A stretch of DNA of 64,000 bases from the NCBI RefSeq assembly GCF_001418655.1, contig NZ_LIQZ01000044.1, positions 22,867 through 86,866 on the forward strand, read 5' to 3'. Below are positions 17,577-26,437 of this stretch, piece after piece (positions within the stretch are counted from its first letter, which is position 1; each line of letters starts with the position of its first letter). A program made the position numbers and the translations under genes. The stretch comes from Streptomyces phaeochromogenes (GTDB lineage: Bacteria; Actinomycetota; Actinomycetes; Streptomycetales; Streptomycetaceae). Below the pieces are notes generated by a model that saw only the letters and a program-made list of their open reading frames with translations, did not search any database and was not told the DNA's origin.

Positions 17577-17687
17577 ATGGAGAAACGCTCCAGCGCAGGA
17601 CACCCCTTCGTAGATCCCGCCGCAGCCTCCATTCCCGCCGGGACCGTTCGGCGCGGGTGGTCCACCCAGCACACGAAGGGGTCGTGA
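17577..17687 (+). CDS. Putative 36-residue leader ORF coupled to the ABC ATPase
   Basis: A short frame of unknown function (begins MEKRSSAGHPF, ends STQHTKGS) with GAGGTG seven bases before its ATG. Its TGA overlaps the ATPase ATG (TGATG), the arrangement of translational coupling. There is no membrane helix or recognised domain. It could be a leader peptide controlling importer translation or a chance ORF. Confidence 0.35.
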   Translation: MEKRSSAGHPFVDPAAASIPAGTVRRGWSTQHTKGS

Positions 17688-18556
17688 TGACCAAGGCCAT
17701 CGAGACCGACCGCCGGGAGACCGGTTCCGCGCCGGGGCGCGGGGCGGCGGTGTCCGTCGACGGCGTGGGCATCCGCTTCGGCTCCTTCCAGGCCGTATCG
17801 AACATCTCCCTGGACATCGCCGCCGGGGAGTTCCTCTGTCTGCTCGGTCCGAGCGGCTGCGGCAAGTCGACCCTGCTGTCCGCGATGGCTGGCTTCGAGG
17901 CCGTGTCCGAGGGCGACCTCCGCGTCGGCGGCGCCCCGATCACCGGACCCCATCCCGGGCTTGGCATGGTGTTCCAGAGCAGCGAGGCGCTGTTCGACTG
18001 GATGACGGTGCGCCAGAACGTGGCGTTCGGCCCGCGGATGCGCGGTGCGACGCGCGCGGCGCAGACGAAGCTGGCCGACGAGTACCTCGGCCTGGTGGGG
18101 CTGCGGCACTGCGCGGACCGGTTTCCCGGCCGGCTGAGCGGAGGCATGCGCCAGCGGGTGCAGATCGCCCGGGTACTGGCCAACGAACCGGGCGTCGTGT
18201 TGATGGACGAACCGTTCGGGGCGCTCGACGCGCAGACCCGGCAGGTGATGCAGGAGGAGACGGACCGCATCTGGCGCGCCTCGGGCTGCACCGTCGTCTT
18301 CGTCACCCACGACATCGACGAGGCGATCCTGCTGGCCGACCGGATCGCCGTCATGACCGCGGGCCCGGCGGCCTCGGTCAAGTCCGTGTACCCCGTGGAC
18401 CTGCCCAGGCCCCGCGACGAGGCCGACCCGGCCGCCACCGAACTGCGCCGCGCACTGCGGGCGGACATCGGCGAGGAGGTCCGCAAGGCCCTCCGCGACC
18501 AGGGCCTCGACCCGGGGCTGGACCAAGACGTCGACCTGAAGGGGAACCTCCGATGA
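17687..18556 (+). CDS. ABC transporter ATP-binding protein (nitrate/sulfonate/taurine type)
   Basis: A 289-residue ATPase with Walker A GPSGCGKST (about residues 56-64), Q-loop MVFQSSEALFDW, signature LSGGMRQRV, Walker B VVLMDEPFGALD and the switch histidine in VFVTHDIDEA. This is the SsuB/TauB class, matching the NMT1-like binding protein at 10060. It overlaps the permease by four bases (ATGA). It drives uptake of the unknown aromatic substrate and lies behind candidate IclR operator site 3. Confidence 0.92.
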   Translation: MTKAIETDRRETGSAPGRGAAVSVDGVGIRFGSFQAVSNISLDIAAGEFLCLLGPSGCGKSTLLSAMAGFEAVSEGDLRVGGAPITGPHPGLGMVFQSSEALFDWMTVRQNVAFGPRMRGATRAAQTKLADEYLGLVGLRHCADRFPGRLSGGMRQRVQIARVLANEPGVVLMDEPFGALDAQTRQVMQEETDRIWRASGCTVVFVTHDIDEAILLADRIAVMTAGPAASVKSVYPVDLPRPRDEADPAATELRRALRADIGEEVRKALRDQGLDPGLDQDVDLKGNLR

Positions 18557-19371
18557 CCGTCGCCGCGGCAGGCGCCGCCACCCCGCAGACCCGGCGACGC
18601 CCCGTCGGGACGACCGCGAGGAACCTGCGGTCGCTCGGCGTGTACACGCTGTCCGTCCTCGTCGGAATCGGCATCTGGCAACTGCTGGCGATGTCCTACG
18701 GCTCCACGCTGGTCGCCTCTCCCCGGGAGACGCTCGCCGCCGCCGAGGAGCTGGCGCGCGACGGCACACTCGCCAACTCGGTCATCGCCTCCGGCCGCCG
18801 GATTCTGATCGGCTGGGGACTCGGCGTACTCGTGGGCGTACCGGTCGGACTGCTCGTCGGGCAGATCAAGATCGTGCGGCAGTTCCTGGAGCCGTACATC
18901 GAGTTCTTCCGGTTCATCCCGCCGGTCGCCTTCGTGACCCTGGCCGTGGTGTGGCTGGGCATCGGCGAGTCGTCGAAGGTCGTCCTGATCTTCTACACGG
19001 CCGTCTTCATCGTCACCCTGAACACGAGCGCCGGTGTGATGGCGGTCAGTGAGTCGAAGCTGCGCGCCGCGGCGAGTCTGGGCGCGAGCCGCCGCCAGAT
19101 CCTGCGGGGGATCGTGCTGCCGTCGACCGTGCCGCACATCGTCACCGGGGCCCGGCTCGCGATGGGCAACAGCTTCCTGACCATCGTCTCCGCCGAGATC
19201 GTCGCCGCCCAGGTCGGGCTCGGGTCGCTGATCTGGACCTCCCGCAACTACGGGCGGATCGACTGGGTCTTCGTCGGAATCATCACCCTGGGAATCCTCG
19301 GGTTCGTCTTCGACCGGGTACTGCGGATCATCGCCTCCCGGGTCCTGCGCAGGTACGGAGTGAAACTGTGA
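18553..19371 (+). CDS. ABC transporter permease (SsuC/TauC type)
   Basis: A 272-residue permease with about six membrane segments and the cytoplasmic EAA loop AAASLGASRRQILRGIVLPS, which contacts the ATPase. The final helix is followed by a short basic tail. The start overlaps the ATPase stop and its own end overlaps the GTG of the MDR oxidoreductase, so transporter and enzyme genes form one transcript. Confidence 0.92.
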   Translation: MTVAAAGAATPQTRRRPVGTTARNLRSLGVYTLSVLVGIGIWQLLAMSYGSTLVASPRETLAAAEELARDGTLANSVIASGRRILIGWGLGVLVGVPVGLLVGQIKIVRQFLEPYIEFFRFIPPVAFVTLAVVWLGIGESSKVVLIFYTAVFIVTLNTSAGVMAVSESKLRAAASLGASRRQILRGIVLPSTVPHIVTGARLAMGNSFLTIVSAEIVAAQVGLGSLIWTSRNYGRIDWVFVGIITLGILGFVFDRVLRIIASRVLRRYGVKL

Positions 19372-20333
19372 ACGAAGTCGTCGGCGGCCGGACGTCACGT
19401 GCCCTGGTCCTGGAGCGGTTCGGCTCGCTGCCGCGGCTGTTGGAACGGCCGGTGCCGGAGCCACGGCCCGGCCACACCCTCGTACGGATGCGGGCGGCCC
19501 AGATAGGCCACCTCGACCTCAACATCGTCGACGGCAGGTTCGGCGTCCTGCCGGAACTCCCGGCCGTGCCCGGCACCACCGGATGCGGGATCGTCCTCGC
19601 CTCGGACACGCACCCCGAGGGCAGCCTGGTCAGGCTCGGCGGCAAGGGGCTCGGCATGCGGCGGGACGGCTGCTGGGCGGAGCACGCGCTCGTACCGGAC
19701 GCCGCCGTGGAACTGGTCCCGCAGGACCTGGACCCGGCCCTGGCGTGCAGCTACTTCTCACCGGCCGGCACGGCCTGGGCCGCCGTGCACACGGTCGCGG
19801 CGGTACAGCCGGGGGAGCGGGTCATGGTGACCGGCGCGGCGGGTGCCGTCGGCGCGCTGACCGTGCAGGTCGCGGCACGGGCCGGGGCCGAGGTGGTCGG
19901 CGTGGTCGGCCGACCGGCCAAGCTCGGCCACGTTCCCGCCCCCGCCAAGGCGGTTCTGGCGGCCGACCTGTCCGCGGAGTCGATCGGCGGCCCGGTCGAC
20001 GTGCTCGTCGACACCGTGGGCGGGCCGGTCCTGCGGGACGCCCTCCCGCTGGTCCGGCCACGCGGACGTGCCGCGCTCGTCGGCTACACCGCGGGCCGCG
20101 AATTCGGCGTGGACCTCGCGGACTTCCTCCTGGCCGATGTGTCGCTGCTGCCGGTCAACCTGATGACGCGGGGCAAGGAGGTCGCCGCGGACGCCGAGCG
20201 ACTGCTGGCGGAACTGCGCGAGGGCACGCTGACCCTGGCGATCGAGCGCCACGGGCTCGACGAACTGGCGGAGGCCGCCGAGCGGCTGCGTACGGGAGAG
20301 GCCGTCGGCAAGGTCGTCCTCGATCTCGGGTGA
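19368..20333 (+). CDS. Zinc-free MDR-family (quinone-oxidoreductase-like) dehydrogenase
   Basis: A 321-residue medium-chain dehydrogenase/reductase protein. It has an N-terminal GroES-like fold and the NAD(P)-binding motif VMVTGAAGAVGALTVQVA. No cysteine cluster for structural zinc and no Cys/His catalytic-zinc set are seen, which favours the quinone reductase/enoyl reductase branch. It starts with a GTG inside the permease end. The likely role is reducing a conjugated or quinoid intermediate in the aromatic pathway. Confidence 0.85.
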   Translation: MNEVVGGRTSRALVLERFGSLPRLLERPVPEPRPGHTLVRMRAAQIGHLDLNIVDGRFGVLPELPAVPGTTGCGIVLASDTHPEGSLVRLGGKGLGMRRDGCWAEHALVPDAAVELVPQDLDPALACSYFSPAGTAWAAVHTVAAVQPGERVMVTGAAGAVGALTVQVAARAGAEVVGVVGRPAKLGHVPAPAKAVLAADLSAESIGGPVDVLVDTVGGPVLRDALPLVRPRGRAALVGYTAGREFGVDLADFLLADVSLLPVNLMTRGKEVAADAERLLAELREGTLTLAIERHGLDELAEAAERLRTGEAVGKVVLDLG

Positions 20334-20339
20334 AGCGCC

Positions 20340-20356
20340 GGCCCGCTCAGCAGACC
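20340..20356. promoter_or_regulatory. Candidate IclR operator, site 4
   Basis: GGCCCGCTCAGCAGACC, seven bases after the MDR gene and 52 bases before the hydrolase start. It differs from site 3 at two positions. It suggests an internal promoter for the hydrolase/CoA-transferase/ligase genes. Confidence 0.5.
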
Positions 20357-20407
20357 GATCCACTTGGGCGGAACCAGCCGCCACCACACCATCGGAGCAT
20401 GCAACAC

Positions 20408-21280
20408 ATGGATCTTATGGACATCCAGACGCCCCCGGAGGGCAGCTACGCGGAAGCGGACGGCGTCAAGTACCACTACGTCGAGCTGGGGGAGAGCGGC
20501 GGCAGCCCCACCGTCTTCCTGCACGGCGGCGGCCCCGGGTGCACCGGCTGGTCCGACTTCGGGCAGGTGGCACCGCTGTTCGCCGCCGACCGCCGGTGCC
20601 TCCTGGTCGACATCCTGCAGTACGGGAAGTCCGCGAAGCCCGTCATCGAGGGCCCCATGTGGGACTACCACGCGGCCAAGACCGTGGCCCTTCTCGACAC
20701 CCTCGGCGTGGAGCGCGCCGACTTCGTGTGCAACTCGTGGGGCGGCACGATCGCGCTCAACCTGGCTGCCAAGTACCCCGAGCGCGTACGGTCGTTGGTG
20801 ATCACCGGCAGCATGCCTGTCTTCCACGGCCCGCTCGCCCCACTCCCGGAGGGCGGCCGTCGCGGACGCAACGCCCGCGACGTGTACTACGGGGGCACCG
20901 GCCCCACGTGGGAGAAGATGCGCGAGCTGATCGCGCGCCTGGAGTGGTACGACGCCGACGCCGTCCCCGACGGCACGGTGACGCTCCGCTTCGAGCAGAG
21001 CCTGGACCCCGAGGAGACCGCGCTGGCCGGCGCCTCCGACAACCCGCGCGGCGACTGGCAGGACCTCACCGCCGAACTCGGCCTCATCGCCGCGCCGACG
21101 CTCTTCCTGTGGGGCATGTACGACGCGTTCCTGACCCCGGACTACCCGCTGATGCTGGCCCGCATGATCCCCAAGGGCAGTCTGCACATCATGAGCGAGG
21201 CCTCCCACCACCCGCAGGAGGAACGGCCGTACGACTACCACAGCGTGGTCACGGGCTTCCTGAACCAGAACCACAACTGA
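20408..21280 (+). CDS. Second meta-cleavage-product-like hydrolase
   Basis: A 290-residue alpha/beta hydrolase with FLHGGGPGCTGWSDF, the oxyanion loop of C-C bond hydrolases (BphD/HsaD/MhpC). The nucleophile elbow is CNSWGG with serine 110; the first glycine is replaced by cysteine. A late histidine lies in EASHHPQEERP. The ATG at 20408 is preferred over 20399 because GGAG is 11 bases away rather than two. It may work on a different ring-fission product from the hydrolase at 12769. Confidence 0.87.
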   Translation: MDLMDIQTPPEGSYAEADGVKYHYVELGESGGSPTVFLHGGGPGCTGWSDFGQVAPLFAADRRCLLVDILQYGKSAKPVIEGPMWDYHAAKTVALLDTLGVERADFVCNSWGGTIALNLAAKYPERVRSLVITGSMPVFHGPLAPLPEGGRRGRNARDVYYGGTGPTWEKMRELIARLEWYDADAVPDGTVTLRFEQSLDPEETALAGASDNPRGDWQDLTAELGLIAAPTLFLWGMYDAFLTPDYPLMLARMIPKGSLHIMSEASHHPQEERPYDYHSVVTGFLNQNHN

Positions 21281-21308
21281 CGCTCAACCGACTCTCCGTG
21301 GAGGAAAC

Positions 21309-23690
21309 GTGAGCGAGCTGGCTCCGCGTGTCGTCGAACTGTCCAGCCCGTTCGCCCGGTTCGCGGGCAGGCTGCTCGTTGGGCTCGGGCACGAGGTGGT
21401 GCTGGTCGAGCCCCCGGAAGGAGACGAGACCCGCCGCGAGCATGGCGGTGACGCGTTCGTCCACTGGCACGCCGGCAAGCGCTCGGTGACCGTCGACCTC
21501 GCCGCACCCGACGGAACCGCGCAACTGCGCCGACTGCTGCGGGGCGCCGACATCCTGCTCGACGGCACCGAACACGGCGCGGAGGCCGCCGCCGAGGGAC
21601 TCGACCAGCTCGTGCACGTACGCGTCACCCCGTTCGGGCTGGTCGGCCCGCGCAGCGACTGGCAGGGCACCGACCTGGTGGTGGCCGCGCTCGGCGGGAT
21701 GCTCGCGCAGGTCGGCGACCCCGACGGCCCACCGCTGCGGCTCCCGGAGAACCAGGCCGAGCAACTCGCGGGCGTCAACGCGGCGATCGCCGCCCTGCTC
21801 GGCCTGCGCGCCCGGCGCCGCGGGCCGGGGCAGCTCATCGACGTCTCCGCGCAGGCGTGCGTGGCGGCGGCCCTGGAGGCCGGAGCCCTCGCCTACCTGC
21901 ACGAGGACCGGGTCCCGCCGCGCCCGGGCAGCGTGCATCCGCTGGTGCCGCACGGGCTGTTCCGCGCGGCCGACGGCCACCTCGGCGGAGGGCTCGGCGG
22001 CAGCCCCCGTATGTGGGACGTGCTGCTCGACTGGCTGCGCGAGGAGAAGGCGGACGCCGACCTCGCCGAGCCGTGCTGGCAGGACCCGGTCGAACGCAAG
22101 AAGCACCAGGATCATGTCTTCAAGGTCGTCCAGGACTTCGTGGGCACCCGGCCGAAGGCCGAGTTCGCCCGGCAGGCCCAGGCCAGGAAGCTGCCCTGGG
22201 CGGCCGTCGACCTGCCCCACGAACTCCCGGACAACCCGCAGCTCGCCGCCCGCGACTTCTTCACCCGGGTCTCGACACCCGAGGGCGAGCGGACCGACCT
22301 CGGCTTCCCCTTCGCGTTTCCCGAGGGCCGCCGCAGGACGGAGCTCGTCGTACCGGGCCCGGGCGACGACCAGGGCCTGCTCGACGATCCGCCCTACGCG
22401 GCGCGTACGGTACCGGAATCGGCACCGTCACCGGTATCAGCATCAGTGCCGGCACCGGAACCGGCGGCCGACGAACCCGTACGGCCCGCCCTGGACGGCG
22501 TCCGCGTCCTGGACCTGACCTGGGTGCTCGCGGGCCCGTACTGCACCAAGATCCTGGCCGACCACGGCGCCGAAGTGATCAAAGTCGAGTCCGCGGGCCG
22601 ACCCGACCCCACGCGGTTCGCACCCTTCATGCACCTGTCCCGAGGCCCTCACACGGACCCGAACACCAACGGTTACTTCAACGAGGTCAACCGGAACAAG
22701 CAGAGCCTCGCCCTGGACACCCGCACCGAGGAGGGTGTCGCCGTACTCCGCGACCTCATCGCCCACTGCGACGTCCTCGTCGAGAACTTCAGCTCCACGG
22801 TCATGACCAAACTCGGCCTGGGTTACGAGTCGCTGCGCACCATCAACCCGGACATCGTGTACGTCAGCATGTCGGGCATGGGACACACCGGCCCGCGCAA
22901 CGGCTGGGTGTCGTACGCGGACACCGTGTCGGCGAGTTCGGGGCTGACAGGGTTGACCGGCTGGGGTCCGGACGACGTGGTCGGGGTGATCTACGGCCAC
23001 GGAGACATCGTGGCGGGCCTCCAGGCGGCGCTCGCCACGATCGCCGCGCTGGAACACCGTGCCGAGACCGGGCGCGGCCAGCACATCGACCTGTCCCAAC
23101 TGGAGGCGATCGCGGCCCACATGGGCACGAGCCTCCTGTGCGGGACGGAGGTTGCTCCGGCCGGAAACACCCACCCGGCGTGGAGCCCGCAGGGCGTGTA
23201 CCGATCCCTGGGCGCCGACCGCTGGCTGGCCGTCAGCGTGCGCGACGACACCGAGTGGACGGCCCTCTGCGAGGTCATCGGCCGTCCCGAACTCACCACC
23301 GACGAGCGGACCCGTACCGCCGAGGCCCGCAGGCGTGAGTCCGCGCTCGTCGACGGCGCGCTCGGCACCTGGGCCCGCACGATGTCCGCCGACGCCGCGG
23401 CCGAACTGCTCCAGGCGCGCGGAGTCCCCGCGGGAGCCGTGCAGGACGGCCGTGAACTCGTGGAACACGACCCGCAGTTGCGTGCCCGCGGCTTCTACGT
23501 GCGCAAGGTGCATCCGGTCGCGGGAGCCTTCCTCCACGAGGGCGTTCCGATCACCCTCACCCGTACACGCGGCGGCATCCGCGAACCCGCGCCCGTGCTC
23601 GGCGCCGACACCGACGCGGTACTGCGCGACGTGGCGGGACTGGGCCCGGAACGGATCCAACACCTGCGCGCGGATGGTGTGTTGAAGTGA
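21309..23690 (+). CDS. Fused double-domain CaiB/BaiF (class III) CoA-transferase
   Basis: A 793-residue protein consisting of two CoA-transferase family III halves in tandem, roughly 1-375 and 395-793, joined by a Pro/Ala/Val-rich linker (SAPSPVSASVPAPEPA). The second half is canonical (RVLDLTWVLAGPYCTKILADHGAEVIKVE, and GDIVAGLQAALA with the likely catalytic aspartate). In the first half the equivalent spot reads EQLAGVNAAIA, so its aspartate seems to be replaced by glutamate. It activates a carboxylic acid by CoA transfer. The start is a GTG after GGAGG; the end overlaps the acyl-CoA synthetase (GTGA). Confidence 0.88.
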   Translation: MSELAPRVVELSSPFARFAGRLLVGLGHEVVLVEPPEGDETRREHGGDAFVHWHAGKRSVTVDLAAPDGTAQLRRLLRGADILLDGTEHGAEAAAEGLDQLVHVRVTPFGLVGPRSDWQGTDLVVAALGGMLAQVGDPDGPPLRLPENQAEQLAGVNAAIAALLGLRARRRGPGQLIDVSAQACVAAALEAGALAYLHEDRVPPRPGSVHPLVPHGLFRAADGHLGGGLGGSPRMWDVLLDWLREEKADADLAEPCWQDPVERKKHQDHVFKVVQDFVGTRPKAEFARQAQARKLPWAAVDLPHELPDNPQLAARDFFTRVSTPEGERTDLGFPFAFPEGRRRTELVVPGPGDDQGLLDDPPYAARTVPESAPSPVSASVPAPEPAADEPVRPALDGVRVLDLTWVLAGPYCTKILADHGAEVIKVESAGRPDPTRFAPFMHLSRGPHTDPNTNGYFNEVNRNKQSLALDTRTEEGVAVLRDLIAHCDVLVENFSSTVMTKLGLGYESLRTINPDIVYVSMSGMGHTGPRNGWVSYADTVSASSGLTGLTGWGPDDVVGVIYGHGDIVAGLQAALATIAALEHRAETGRGQHIDLSQLEAIAAHMGTSLLCGTEVAPAGNTHPAWSPQGVYRSLGADRWLAVSVRDDTEWTALCEVIGRPELTTDERTRTAEARRRESALVDGALGTWARTMSADAAAELLQARGVPAGAVQDGRELVEHDPQLRARGFYVRKVHPVAGAFLHEGVPITLTRTRGGIREPAPVLGADTDAVLRDVAGLGPERIQHLRADGVLK

Positions 23691-25309
23691 TCGGGCAGCC
23701 GCGTGGCGAGGTGAATGGGCAACCGAGAGGCGAGCCCGTTGGACAGCTGAGCGGTGAGGCGAGCGGACACCCCGATGCCGCGGTGAACGCCATGACCCTG
23801 CCGGGACTCCTGGCCGCAGCCGCCGAGGAGTTCGGTGACCGGGTCTTCCTGCGCGTGGGGGACGTGACACGGACGTACCGGCAGTCCCGGAGGGCGGCGG
23901 CCGAGACGGCGGGCGCCCTCGCGGCGCGCGGCTGTCGGCCGGGTGACCGCGTCGCCGTCATGGCCTGCAACCGGATCGAGTTCGTCGACCTGATCCTCGG
24001 CTGTGCCTGGCTCGGCGCGGTCCTGATACCGCTGAACACCGGCCTGCGCGGCCAGGGACTGAGGCACATCCTGCGCGAGGCGGAGCCGTCCTTCCTGCTC
24101 GCGGAGCCCGAGTCGGCGGACCGGGCCGTGGAGGCCGGCTTCCGCGGCACGCGGTGGATCGTGGGCGAGGACGACGTCCCGGCACCGGGTGAGTCCGCCG
24201 CGGTCCCATCGACCCCCGTCCGCCCGGACGACACCGCCTTCGTGCTGTTCACCTCGGGAACCACCGGCACCCCGCGCGGCGTGCGCTGCCCCCACGCCCA
24301 GACCGTCTGGTGGGGCCGCAACGTCGCAGACTCGCTGCGCCTCACCTCCGACGACGTGCTCCACACCTGCCTCCCGCTGTTCCACACCAACGCCCTCAAC
24401 ACGCTCGCGCACGCCATGACCGTGGGCGCCACCTGCGTCATCGGCGAGCGGTTCTCCGCCACGCGGTACTGGGACCAGGTGGCGGAGGCCGGTGCCACCG
24501 CCGTGTATCTGCTCGGCGCGATGGCGCCCATGCTGCTGGCCCAGCCGCCCGACCCGCACGACCGGGCACACCGCGCCTGGCGCGGCCTCTCACCGGCCAC
24601 TCCCGCCTCCGCGTGGCAGCCGTTCCGCGAGCGCTTCGGCGTCACCCTCGTCGACGGTTTCGGTTCCACGGAGACGAACCTCGTCATCGGATCGACCCCG
24701 GAAACCCAACGCCCCGGCCACATCGGCACGTTGCGCGACGGCTTCTCCGCCCGTGTGGTCGACGAACACCTCGCTCCCGTCCCGGACGGCACAGCCGGAG
24801 AGCTGGTCGTCCGCAGCCACCGGCAATTCGCCTTCTCCACCGGCTACTTGGGAGGCCCCGAACGGCATCCCGCCTCCTGGCGACGTACGGGCGATCGCGT
24901 GGTCCGCGAATCCGACGGCTCGTACCGCTTCGTCGACCGGGTCAAGGACGTGATCCGGCGGCGTGGCGAGAACATCTCCTCGTACGAGGTGGAGTCGGCG
25001 GTCCGTTCACATCCCGCGGTCGCCGATGCCGCGGCCTTCCCGGTGGCCTCCGAACTGGCGGAGGACGAGGTGATGGTGGCGGTGCTCCCGAGACCGGGGA
25101 GCGTCCTGGACCCCCGCGACCTGGTACGCCACTGCGAGCGTGAACTGCCTGCCTTCGCCGTGCCCCGGTTCATCGAGACCGTCATGGAGCTGCCGCTCAC
25201 CGAGACCGGCAAGGTCCGCAAGACCGTACTGCGTGAACGGGGCGTCACCGCCGACACCTGGGACCGGACCGCAGGGGTCAGTCCAGCTGTGCGGCCACGG
25301 CCCGGGTGA
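23687..25309 (+). CDS. AMP-binding acyl-CoA synthetase
   Basis: A 540-residue adenylate-forming ligase. Core motifs are FTSGTTGTPRGV (phosphate loop), GFGSTETN, RRTGDRV, RVKDVIRRRGENIS (hinge) and a C-terminal lysine in LTETGKVRK. The GTG at 23687 overlaps the CoA-transferase stop. The first 32 residues are a degenerate four-copy octapeptide repeat not seen in the family; an internal GTG (VNAMTLPG) would remove it. With the CoA-transferase it offers a second route to an acyl-CoA, which the MaoC-type pair could hydrate. Confidence 0.88.
   Translation: MIGQPRGEVNGQPRGEPVGQLSGEASGHPDAAVNAMTLPGLLAAAAEEFGDRVFLRVGDVTRTYRQSRRAAAETAGALAARGCRPGDRVAVMACNRIEFVDLILGCAWLGAVLIPLNTGLRGQGLRHILREAEPSFLLAEPESADRAVEAGFRGTRWIVGEDDVPAPGESAAVPSTPVRPDDTAFVLFTSGTTGTPRGVRCPHAQTVWWGRNVADSLRLTSDDVLHTCLPLFHTNALNTLAHAMTVGATCVIGERFSATRYWDQVAEAGATAVYLLGAMAPMLLAQPPDPHDRAHRAWRGLSPATPASAWQPFRERFGVTLVDGFGSTETNLVIGSTPETQRPGHIGTLRDGFSARVVDEHLAPVPDGTAGELVVRSHRQFAFSTGYLGGPERHPASWRRTGDRVVRESDGSYRFVDRVKDVIRRRGENISSYEVESAVRSHPAVADAAAFPVASELAEDEVMVAVLPRPGSVLDPRDLVRHCERELPAFAVPRFIETVMELPLTETGKVRKTVLRERGVTADTWDRTAGVSPAVRPRPG
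23693..23788 (+). repeat. Four degenerate 24-base tandem repeats at the ligase 5' end
   Basis: Four in-frame units encode GQPRGEVN, GQPRGEPV, GQLSGEAS and GHPDAAVN. Units 1 and 2 are closest; the pattern decays toward the conserved domain. Confidence 0.65.
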
Positions 25310-26243
25310 TCGCCCGGGTGATGCGCAGGATGCCGGGGGAGCGGACCGGGCAGGGCTTGGGTGTCGAGGTGGTGGGGACCAGACAGAAGTGCAGGTAGTC
25401 GTCGTCGATGTGCAGGGCGGTCCGGCCGCTGCTGGGCTGGGTGCAGTACGCCGTGTGCTCGCGTTCGTACGCGGTGCACGGCAGGTACTGGCTCCAGGTG
25501 TAGCGGGCCGAGGCCGGGCTGACCGCCTTCCCGGCGTCCGCGAGCATGTCCCCGGAGGCGGCGGCCTGCCGCTCGTAGATCGTGTTGACGCGGCGGACCC
25601 GGTCGGGCGTCATGGGGTCCGGGCCCTGGAGCACCCAGACGACCTTCGGCCGGTCCCCGCCCGCCGCGCCCGCGATCTGGTCGGTCAGCCGCCGTGCGTC
25701 GGCGGTGTAGCGCGCGAAGTACTTGTCCCGTGCCGTGTCGTAGGCGATGCCGTCCATGCACGGCGTGTAGTCCCACGCGTTGCCCCAGAACTGCAGCACC
25801 ACGAAGTCCGGCCGCAGCGTACGCACCAGTGCGGCGGCCTTGTCCTTCGACGGCACGAGCGAGTCCTCACCCGTGCCCTCCAGGTAGTCGCAGAGGGTGG
25901 TGCCCGAGTAGGGGGCGCTGGTGTAGCGCGCCTTCAACTCGTCGCGCATCAGGCCGCCTAGGACCTTCTGGTTCTCCATGGCGAGGGAGTCGCCGAGGTA
26001 GAGGACGGTGGGGCGGGCGTGCTGTGCGGGTGCCTTGGTCCCGGTGCCGGCTCCGGTGTTGGGCTCGGCCTCGGTGTCGGTCTCCGCTTCGGGGGTGGCG
26101 GCCGGCCGCTGATGAGTGGTCGAGGAGGCCTTGGGTGCCGAAGGGACGGGCGGCGGCGCGGACTCGGGGCCGGACGAGGGGTCCCCGCACGCGCCGAGCA
26201 GCAGTAACCCGGCCAGAACCCCGACCACCCACGGCTTGCGCAT
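25278..26243 (-). CDS. SGNH-hydrolase-like lipoprotein
   Basis: A 321-residue exported protein. The lipobox LLLLGAC is followed by a 70-residue Pro/Thr/Ala-rich spacer and an SGNH-like domain: LYLGDSLAMEN (block I serine), VVLQFWGNAWDY (block III asparagine) and DDDYLHFC (block V Asp/His). Several conserved cysteines may form disulfides. This resembles SGNH domains that modify cell-surface glycans or O-acyl groups. The end overlaps the convergent acyl-CoA synthetase by 32 bases; it does not belong to the catabolic island. Confidence 0.75.
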   Translation of the reverse strand: MRKPWVVGVLAGLLLLGACGDPSSGPESAPPPVPSAPKASSTTHQRPAATPEAETDTEAEPNTGAGTGTKAPAQHARPTVLYLGDSLAMENQKVLGGLMRDELKARYTSAPYSGTTLCDYLEGTGEDSLVPSKDKAAALVRTLRPDFVVLQFWGNAWDYTPCMDGIAYDTARDKYFARYTADARRLTDQIAGAAGGDRPKVVWVLQGPDPMTPDRVRRVNTIYERQAAASGDMLADAGKAVSPASARYTWSQYLPCTAYEREHTAYCTQPSSGRTALHIDDDYLHFCLVPTTSTPKPCPVRSPGILRITRAITRAVAAQLD

Positions 26244-26369
26244 ACGGCAACTCCCGCCCCGGCCACCGAAAACGGCCCCCAGACAAGCACAGCGGGACCC
26301 AAGGGGGAAGGGCCGTTCAGGCCTCGGCCCACCCGGACACGGGGTGCACCCGACCGCGACAATGTAGCT

Positions 26370-26382
26370 CTGCTTAAAGCAG
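26370..26382. promoter_or_regulatory. Palindrome upstream of the MFS gene
   Basis: CTGCTTAAAGCAG, two six-base arms around a central A, 55 bases before the MFS start. It may be an operator, but no adjacent regulator gene is present. Confidence 0.3.
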
Positions 26383-26437
26383 TGTGGAGAACTCTTCACT
26401 TGTGCTGCGCTGTTGAGATCGGGCACGGTTGTGGATC

